Below are positions 56,575 to 64,000 of a DNA stretch of 64,000 bases, piece by piece. The notes below the pieces were generated by a model, which worked only from the letters and a program-made list of their open reading frames with translations, was not told the origin of the DNA and searched no databases. The position numbers and the translations under genes are program-made. The stretch is from Collybia mongolica (Eukaryota; Basidiomycota; Agaricomycetes; Agaricales; Clitocybaceae): the NCBI GenBank assembly GCA_013420905.1, contig JAAXNY010000010.1:1240001-1304000 (forward strand), in the 5' to 3' direction. How positions within the stretch are numbered: the stretch's first letter is position 1; every line of letters begins with the position of its first letter.

Positions 56575-59500
56575 TTATTGGCCATAAGAAAATGAATGAG
56601 AATCAACGTAAGGCTGAAATCAGGCGTGAGTGAAACATTCACATGTGATGAAATATCACCGCCTACCTCTTGTTCATCTATGACCATAGAGGACTCAGGG
56701 ACCATCCTTGGGATAGCTTGTGCCATGTGGTTAAATTCAGGCTCGCCGCTGATGGCCTGTTGATAAGTGCGTTTCATGTCGTTCGCCTGGTCACCAGCTT
56801 CTTCATAAGAATAACTATATTGTTCCAAGCCGTCTATGCAATTTTTCACTTCTGGGCGTCCGAGGCGGGCTAACAATGTACCAGCCTGAATGCAGCTGAC
56901 ATGCATGACAGCGGGGTCAAGCCTCTGTTTAAGATGTAAACAATGTGACGGGTAAAGAGCGCATTGTGTTTACCAAATAACCATTGGACGTCAGAACTGC
57001 AGCCTAAATGCCCGTTTCTTCAGGTTAGTGACTGAGCGAGGGTCGAAACTTTGACGTACCAGGCCAGCGATACGCAATGCACCATGAAGCGCTTCCTCTG
57101 CTATTTTTCTTTTAACTTCTTCAATCCGGACATCATTGGTAGGGGCCGTTTGATTGTTGAGTTCCTTGACTCCATAATCGTCCAGAGCATTAAATAGAAT
57201 GATCCACATGACGTGGTACGTAGCATCACTGGCACATGAGGAGACAGCCTGTGTAACAGTATGGCTTGAGATTCCTTCAACTGGTTGAGTATGGTATACT
57301 GACGGAAACGAAGTCCCAATCGCCCTTGAAATTGCTGGGAACACCGACGAGATTCAGATAAGTTTCTCGCCATTCACTGAGGGCGGCAGTGAAGGAAGAA
57401 AGAGTCTCAAGAGGAATACCGTCAGAATCAGTGGCGGGTTTCCATAATTGTCGGGACATATGACGGGCCGTGCGTGCCAAGGAGTGTGCCGCACGGTAAT
57501 AGCCCTGGATAGGGTATTCATAAACTTTCCTTTTAAGGGTAAATCAAGCTCACCAAGAACTAGGAGGTCGCGAGACTGGGTTAGAACGCAAACTCTTCAA
57601 ATATGTTTCATGACCAACCTCCAATTGTTCCCGAGGCGAAGGCATAGGACCATGCGACTCCACCATATCCGGATTGACCGGATCTACTGTATAAAAATCT
57701 ATGTCGTAGTCATCGTCGTCGAGGACAGGTTTCCGCCGGTAATAGGCTGAGGCATATGCATCACAGATACACGCCATCCACCAGGCAAATATCATGGTTC
57801 CACGAGACTCTGGATCCGGGATATTCGCAGTCGTAGATTTATGGTTGATCTGTTTTTCAGGGATAATAAACAACGGAAAGACCAATGATGGATCAAATGG
57901 CTGGAGTCGGCACTTGCCTGAAGATCAAGGAGGTGGCGCGTGGCTGCTGTCAGCCAGAAGCCGTGAAAGCCTGGATGGGGAATGCGTAGGTGATTTGATG
58001 AAGAAGGCTTAAGGGAATTGAAGGTTACCAGTTGGATCGTCCGCATTCTCTGCAAAATGTAATGGACGTCAATAACGGCTGAAAGGGGAGACCTAGACGA
58101 CTGACGACTCTGAAGTGGCTCAATGAGCAAGCCAATAACGACGTGATCAGGTGAAGATATCCGATGTACTTTCAAGGCTTCAGCAAGGTCTCGGGCTCGA
58201 TCAATGAGAGTCTTCGCAAGTAAACTTTGTCCTCCGGGGCGCCGACGGTCCGCCACGAGTAGCGGGTGCTCCGAAAATTTGGTACCCCAAGCGAGAACTG
58301 TCGCCACGAGGGCAGGATGCAGGGGCTTTCCATCGGGAGGAGATGGTGCTGAACTAAGTTGAAGACGGTTACGGAATTGAGCGGGATTAAGTAGGGGGAT
58401 CCTTGTATGGACAATTTGGAAAAAGACTTCCACGAGGTCAAGTGTAAATCTATCCATGATGCATAAATCAGCGGCAGAGTATGTTGGACATTTAGAGAGG
58501 GGGTGGGAAAAAAACTACATTCTCCGTTAGTGACTAGAAAATGAAAATAAAAAAAGGCGCTATACTGACCGAATATGTTACGAGTGCTCACATGATGATG
58601 GTCCGCGAAATGAAATTTCATGAAGACTTACTCGGCTTTGAAATTATCATCTTCCAATTTCGATGCCTCTTCGCCCCAATAATCATAAGACGATCTTACG
58701 TGATTGTGCGAGGTCGGAAATGGCCTCAGATCACTGGAGATTGTTAACAGTACGCCCCGATCTAAGATGGGAAACTTCACCAACCTTGTATTATCTGGTG
58801 GAGCAAAGATATAAGACAATACCTGCCGGGTTGGCGTTTCAAGCGTTATCCCAGGGGAGAAGCCATATCTAACTACGAGCGGGGCGTTTTGTTGCTGTAG
58901 GTGGGACATATACGCTGGTACGACGGCAACACCCTTATCCGATATTGATGGGGAGCTAAGAGGGATATAAGAGACACCCATATCAATACAGACAAGAAGT
59001 ACTGACACCTTTGGGGAAGCCGGAGATGAAACGCTGGAGCATTCAATATTAGTTATAATCCGAAAAGAACGCGTAAAGAAAGAACAAAGGCACATAGGAG
59101 ATGGTGGAGATGCGAATCTTCCGAGCACCGCACCAGGGTGCCCAGAGGAATCCAATACTGTCACGGCATACTTTGGGTTGCCCGCTGAACTGAAATTCCT
59201 GGGACGGCGACCAAGGGTATTCTGGCGTTTTTTTTCGCTCGTAGCTTGCTGAACGTAGTGGCTAATAAACGTTGTAAAAAACATAAGAGACAATAAACAT
59301 CGTCGGACAATGCAAAGACTTGCGTGCAGGGATAGTTTTTCGACAGACAATGCTATTCAAACATTATTAGCGGGGCATTCGTGAGGAGTGGTGAGACATA
59401 CCTGACACTAAGGGCAGCCTGGTAAAATGCAGTGGTAACGAGTATAAAACAAGAATAAAATACCTTTTCCTGTCCGGGTAATCTGTTACACTTCACCTTC

Positions 59501-59641
59501 CTCGATCTGGCGCCTGACGGTTAAACATGGTGTGATGATGGAGCGATGTCGAGAACAAACGAACCTGCATGCATCGCAGGCAGTATTCTGTTTCCTGGGC
59601 GGGGGAAGGGTCTTGGCTAGCTCATGGATCTGATTCTGCAT
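56575..59641 (-). CDS. Zn(II)2Cys6 transcription factor with fungal-specific domain
   Basis: Start 59641 gives MQNQIHELAKTLPPPRKQNT, then the binuclear zinc cluster. Cysteines 1-3 lie in CDACRSRKVKC, and cysteines 4-6 in CQHCLSKNYPC, giving C-x2-C-x6-C-x8-C-x2-C-x6-C. The cluster is assembled from four exons. One is a 6-nt microexon, and one junction uses a GC donor. A basic linker follows (YVQQATSEKKRQNTLGRRP), then PTRQVLSYIFAPPDNTRLVK and the fungal_trans domain: LVEVFFQIVHTRIPLLNPAQ, ALVATVLAWGTKFSEHPLLV, FHGFWLTAATRHLLDLQ, FAWWMACICDAYASAYYRRKP. Late exons include RTARHMSRQLWKPATDSDGI. The middle resembles the XlnR/Xlr1 group, but the target genes cannot be inferred. The C-terminal boundary (stop at 56575) depends on a final intron and is less sure. 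Confidence 0.87.
59262..59323 (-). other. GC-AG intron (62 nt) in the Zn2Cys6 gene
   Basis: The exon ends TGC AC at 59324, the donor is GCAAGT and the acceptor ends TTATTAG. The join gives PCT-HYVQQATSEKKR, which reads as the normal family sequence. Confidence 0.82.
59402..59407 (-). other. 6-nt microexon TGTCAG encoding Cys-Gln
   Basis: It is flanked by a 56-nt intron (59463-59408, GTATTT...CTTAG) and a 49-nt intron (59401-59353, GTATGT...AATAG). Splicing gives ...GQEK-CQ-HCLSK..., supplying Cys4 of the zinc cluster in correct phase on both sides. Confidence 0.82.
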
Positions 59642-60046
59642 AGATTGGGTGGGTAGAACGAAACCTACAGCGCGTTGCGATCCATGAGTTCGGGGACACC
59701 GGCAGCGACGCTGTGAACAAAAGGACCAGACCTGTCTGAGGGGAGGCTGCTTGGGGAAGATCAGAGCTTGAAAGGTGATCGTTGTGCATAGTGTGAAGCC
59801 AAGGAGTGTAGGCTGGCAATAACCTTCGAGAAAAGGGGGGCGAGAAGACTCATTTAATAAATAACCAGACTTGGATACTTATACATGCGGCGGTAGGGTA
59901 AGACACCTAATAGAGCCAAGCAAAAGGACGCAAAAGGTAACCCACCCAAGCGATTTCCCGTCCTCACTCGGAACCGAAAAAAATTGTCAGGTCCCACCAG
60001 TTTGTCCAGGTTTGCACTCAGTTTCAGTCAAAACTACTCAACCACC
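59642..60046. promoter_or_regulatory. divergent promoter region, Zn2Cys6 factor / TOM22
   Basis: The two start codons diverge across about 405 bp. Reading frames inside it (for example 59819-59622) do not splice to the zinc cluster in phase. Confidence 0.45.
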
Positions 60047-60575
60047 ATGGTCAAAGTCGAAATTGTCGAGGAAAAAGATGTCGGTGCATCTCCTTACGCA
60101 TCTTCAGACTCTTCCCGCACATCATCCACCGCATCTCTCTCCTCTGTCGAGTCCGACCTGTCCGCTGACGAGACTTTCTTCGACCGCCTGACCGCTCTCG
60201 TGGATATTGTACCACCAACGACACGCCACTCCATCTCTTCGCGAATCTCCAGGACAGCGTCATTCCTGAAACGTGGTGGGAAAATTGCAGGAAACATAGT
60301 GTGGGTGGTGACCACATCCGCGTTACTCGTGGCACTGCCTTTGGCGCTGAGTCTGGAAGACGAAGCTAAGATTGTCGCACAGGAGAAGGAGATGATGGAA
60401 CAGCAACAGGGAGCGCAGCAGGTTCGTGCTTGCTTCTAATACGCTCCTAGCACGACTAACCACGCTTATTTTTTTTACCCTTTTTTCTTTTCAGATGCTC
60501 TCTCCTTCAATGTACCCTGTGCCACCCGACTCGAGCCAAACTCAACAAAAAGGCATCATCCCTCCAGGATTCTAA
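60047..60575 (+). CDS. TOM22: mitochondrial import receptor subunit TOM22
   Basis: Tom22 is the central receptor of the outer-membrane TOM complex. Start 60047 gives an acidic cytosolic N-terminus (MVKVEIVEEKDVGASPYASS, DLSADETFFDRLTAL). A basic Arg/Ser helix (RHSISSRISRTASFLKRGGK) precedes the single transmembrane span IVWVVTTSALLVALPLAL. The intermembrane-space tail continues LEDEAKIVAQEKEMMEQ and ends GIIPPGF after one 73-nt intron (60422-60494). About 151 residues, close to the family norm. A longer frame from 59984 is possible but unnecessary. Confidence 0.9.
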
Positions 60576-61864
60576 GCCACTATATATTTCATACGAGGGG
60601 GATGGTTAATTACTCTACTTAGCTCACCAGCCGTACTCACACACACGACGGGCTGCTATTCCCACGTCCTGCATGCAATTGCTGTAGGCCCTCTCCATTC
60701 CATTTTATTGCCTCGCGTTCAAGATTTGTGTAATTACAAACCCTATATGGATATGCGATCCCAACGCCACCGTTTCTATTCGCTGCACTCACGTTTGCTA
60801 TTTCTGTCGCTTTAGCGCAGCCTCGACGTCCCAGGGCACTTATCCTCTCAACTCCGAAGAGATTATGCCAAGACCAATGCTATTATTATACAATTCTACA
60901 CAACGCACGAGAAATTCCGATGCATAGTGCGTGCATGTAGAATGCCAAGGTCTACAAGATTCGGAACACTCGTCGGAGTGCGACGGTACGATATATGTTC
61001 AATGATATCCCTGAACACCCATCCATTGACGAAAGAGAATGGAGAGCATGAAATATATGTTGCGGAAATTCGCGACAGTCAGCAGTGGAGGTATGTGATG
61101 ACATTGGAAAGGCTCATTCATCTCTCGAGGGTTAGAATCCTGAGAACCGGAAGGAACAATGATGCGTTGGCTAGTACTTGAGAAGGTTATTATTTGTGAT
61201 GGAACAAACTCTCATATGCCCGTGTTGACGGTCCCGGGAGTGACACAATCCTTGGCCTGGGGATCCTCACCAAAGATTGATGACTTACAGCAATTTGTTC
61301 TGCCGCTGCGCAAGGTCCGTTGAGATTCTAACAGTCCGACTTTTTCAGGATTCATGATCAGTATAAGGAATGGGTGAAGGTGAAAAAAGGACCTGTCAAA
61401 AAGAGCCACGAGCTCAGTACGATAGAAATTGGCTGTGGGGTCACAACTCTTGAACCCAACGCCATCCTTGGTCACCGGACATCTCTGGCATTCCTTGTAA
61501 CTTCCCTGTGACCGAAGGACCAAACCTCACAGTGGAATTTTCCTTGGCGATGATTGCAAATCGCTTATACAAATCAACCTTACTATGAATTTGACGCGTT
61601 ACATAAGAGGGCCATGCGTGAAGTTTGCGTACGCACAAAGGCTACAAAATCCTTGTATCTTCTTGGTGCGTTAGAAAAACTGATGTAGATCAATGGAAGA
61701 TATATGGGACAATTGGGACACCCGCTCATCTTGTCCAGAGTCAACACTGTCGGAACTTCTCACGGGCCATTGAATTAAGACGCGGTGATCTGAGTCCAGA
61801 AATATTCAATTATAGAATTTCTACACGATGTCCGGTCAACTCTATCATCCTCGCAGCTCGCCCA
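60576..61864. other. convergent intergenic region, no supported gene
   Basis: About 1.3 kb between convergent stops, unusually long for this window. A minus-strand frame around 61523-61212 is moderately cysteine-rich (KECQRCPVTKDGVGFKSCDP) but lacks a signal peptide and matched exons. No gene is called. Confidence 0.45.
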
Positions 61865-63383
61865 TCAGAAAGCTTCCGGAGCTGCCGGGGATGGGCGAGA
61901 GGGGAACACGATTGGCCGCACAAAATTCTCCCTGGAAGTCAAGTCAGCATGAGTCAAGATCGAAATACGCTTTAGGATGATACGTACGCAGATCGGTACC
62001 GGCGAAGGTAAGTGATGGCATGATTCTCAATCTCTGCTGGCTCCGACATCCCAACTGCAGCCCAATCTCCGGATACTTCAACGTCGTCAATGTACCGTCT
62101 AATAACTTCATCGGGGCTGAGGGCTGGCCACCATACGGACTGAGCGGCCTTAGCAAGGACCGATGCGACTACTTGGGGAAGGACAGGCGCGCGCGAAGGA
62201 GGTTGCAAGGTGACTGACGATACCAACTCCAACAACCACTCATAAGTAAATGTCGAGGGCCCTGGAAGTGAAAGAGTGCTGGGAAGTTGAGGGATGGACA
62301 TGAGATTCGCGAGGGCTTGCGCGACATCCATGACCTACAATCCAAAAAAAAAATCACATTCGATAACGGGAACATCAAAAGAAATAAAGAACGTACATGC
62401 ACAGGGCGAATTCTTGTCTGTCCGTGGTTCAACTTCCACCAAATTGGCCAAACTATCGCAAGACATCGGTCAAGTGTGATCGACGAGTATGGCAGGCAGG
62501 TAACAGACCTGCCATGTTGGTCAAGAGCTTGTCTTCATAACCAAATAAAGTCCCAGGCCTAACTATTGTAGCTGCTGGGAATGCCGCTTTAACCCGTTCT
62601 TCACCCTCAGCTTTCGTTTTATAGAATTTAGATTTTGAGGTAGCTGAGGCGTTCAGGTGGGACACGTGAACGAGGCGCGAGACCCCCGATTGTGCAGCGA
62701 TGGATGCTATTCTCTCAGCTCCGGCAACATGAACAGACGAATAGTCGAAGTTCCTTACCATAGGTCAATGCGTTATTAGAAGGATGTGGAAAATTGGAAA
62801 AAAAAAAAATTAGACACACTTGGTCTCATAGTCTCTCCCAACTAGGTTGTAAACAATGTCGGAATGTCTAAGGCACTCAGCGATCTGATTCTCGTTCCTA
62901 ATATCCCATTCCTATCCGGACAGTTGAGTATCTTTTTGCCGTAAATAAAAGACCGGATTCCGTACCATTCGAACAATTTGCCCCAAATCACCCATGGGTT
63001 TAAATAGTCTGGCTTCATCCTCGTCACGATACGGAACGATAACCTGCGTGCCCATCTTTGCTGTTGACAAGAAAAATCCTTGAGAAAAATTATGCCTGGA
63101 GATTGGCCTGGCCACGCACCGAGTTTCGACACAAGGTATCTTCCCAAGAAACCTGTGCACCCAAATACAGTCACGGTATGGCCTGAGACAGCACTGTATC
63201 CAGGAGGTCCATGGAAGACAATAGGTTTGTTCGCAGGAAGGGTGACAAGATCATGGTAGGCCCGCTGGAAACCAGAAAACATTAGGACCAAGTTTCTGGA
63301 GTGCTAAAAAAGAGCACGGTCACCTGTCCAGATTTTTGTAGGACACGCTGTAAGCGTAAAAGGTTGGGAGAAGAGGCAAGCAT
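61865..63383 (-). CDS. complex I NDUFA9/39-40 kDa subunit (SDR-like)
   Basis: This accessory subunit of NADH:ubiquinone oxidoreductase holds an NADPH in a Rossmann fold and lies in the matrix arm. A short presequence (MLASSPNLLRLQRVLQKSGQ) comes from exon 1, starting 63383. The nucleotide loop is VTVFGCTGFLGRYLVSKL, followed by VIVPYRDEDEARLFKPMGDL. Later exons give YNLVGRDYETKNFDYSSVHV, RLVHVSHLNASATSKSKFYK, FPAATIVRPGTLFGYEDKLL and a helical C-lobe (MDVAQALANLMSI, LSPDEVIRRYIDDVEVSGDW). The last exon completes RYRSAENFVRPIVFPSRP and ends PEAF. About nine exons. As in the family, the SDR Tyr-Lys pair is not in active form (YK appears as FYKTKAE). Confidence 0.92.
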
Positions 63384-63561
63384 CCCCTTTCCAGTGTCCC
63401 GCAAGGATGATTATGGTGGTTCGGTGGATGGCGGGAACTTACCTCGTCTAGCTCACGTGCAATAACAATTTGGTCAACAAATCACCCTGTTTATCTGAGT
63501 CCTCAAAGCTCACGAGTCGCTACCCCCAAAACCAAACCTCTTCCCTACAAAATACAAAATC

Positions 63562-63946
63562 ATGGTGCAAGGCAAAACCAAAGGATTGACGAGCAAAACT
63601 TCATCGGCACGGCATTCAACAAAAGCCGCTGCAAACATGAAAAAGGGCAAAAAGTACATCGCACCCAAGAAACCCATCTTGATGAAACAAGCGTCGATGC
63701 AAAAGGTGAGATGAAGGTCTTGTGGCGTTCAGACTGGTTACTATACTGATATATTCATTCTAGGGATTGACCGCTAAGATCAACAAGTCGATTGAGCAAC
63801 AAATGGTGTCTGCTGCATCTTCGGGAAAATTGACGATCATGAAGCATGTTGCTCCAGAGGCGTAAGTTACGCACTGAACAGTATACGAATACCCCCTTGC
63901 TAATCTCCTGTGTAGGTCGTCGTCCAAAGGAAAAGGAAAACCTTGA
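63562..63946 (+). CDS. UPF0390 / DUF2462 small basic protein
   Basis: Three short exons encode about 90 residues. The first reads MVQGKTKGLTSKTSSARHST, then AAANMKKGKKYIAPKKPI. The second contains GLTAKINKSIEQQMVSAASS and GKLTIMK, the hallmark of the family related to human LYDG10/C19orf53 and yeast Tma-like proteins. The last exon adds SSSKGKGKP. Members are nucleolar or ribosome-associated by localisation studies, with no known activity. The first exon ends in a purine-rich donor after QASMQK. Confidence 0.87.
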
Positions 63947-64000
63947 TACCATCGCTTGTGTCATCCTTGTGATAACTGAGAGCGAAGTTGGACTAAAACT

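Noticed and set aside
61212..61638. minus frames with several Cys (KECQRCPVTKDGVGF)
   Set aside because: Could be a small secreted protein, but there is no signal peptide and the two frames do not join at splice sites in phase.

Overview
The window is nuclear DNA of a filamentous basidiomycete, most likely an agaricomycete. Genes sit on both strands and are broken by many short introns of about 46-75 nt. The conserved proteins read as fungal: sterol dehydrogenase, alternative oxidase, a Zn2Cys6 factor, Pet127, Tom22 and Nse2. A Spo71-type PH protein, a CENP-B-type HTH factor and a secreted repeat-free family also point to this group. I support 27 host protein genes plus the 3' end of a non-LTR retrotransposon. 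No rRNA, convincing tRNA, CRISPR array or prokaryote-type operon was seen.

Layout. 0-5.4 kb: truncated LINE tail ending in poly(A), a seven-exon secreted protein, and a small mitochondrial membrane/coiled-coil protein. 5.8-18.4 kb: POP1 (RNase P/MRP), a borealin-family protein (chromosomal passenger complex), ERG26, CDC123, a delta-12 fatty acid desaturase and a CK1-like kinase. 19.3-32.1 kb: pyruvate decarboxylase, a GNAT acetyltransferase, a large orphan protein, an M3 oligopeptidase of the saccharolysin/thimet type with a presequence-like extension, and a UspA-domain protein. 33-45.3 kb: an orphan polytopic membrane protein, a triplicated hairpin in intergenic DNA, PET127, ARL8, a SCOC-like coiled-coil protein, RPN13, NSE2 and mitochondrial ribosomal protein S12. 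45.5-64 kb: a Spo71/Mug56-like PH protein, alternative oxidase, a 3-kb stretch with no resolved gene, a CENP-B/psq HTH factor, a Zn2Cys6 activator, TOM22, the NDUFA9-type complex I subunit and a UPF0390 protein.

The genes are mostly housekeeping and do not form a secondary-metabolite or defence cluster. At least seven act in or on mitochondria: the coiled-coil protein, PET127, uS12m, AOX, TOM22, NDUFA9 and probably the long form of the oligopeptidase. Several pairs are divergent with 150-430 bp between start codons, so shared promoters are likely.

The most unusual signals are these. (1) A 6-nt microexon supplies the fourth zinc-binding Cys of the Zn2Cys6 cluster. (2) Three hairpins at 35.1-35.3 kb share a loop and have compensatory stem changes with G-U wobbles only in + sense. 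(3) There are three GC-AG introns, each fixed by protein homology. (4) An A8 run makes a GNAT intron and reading frame incompatible unless the intron is retained. (5) The CK1-like kinase has lost the HRD-loop lysine. Exon boundaries were derived by hand from splice consensus, phase and recall of protein families. No database search was run.
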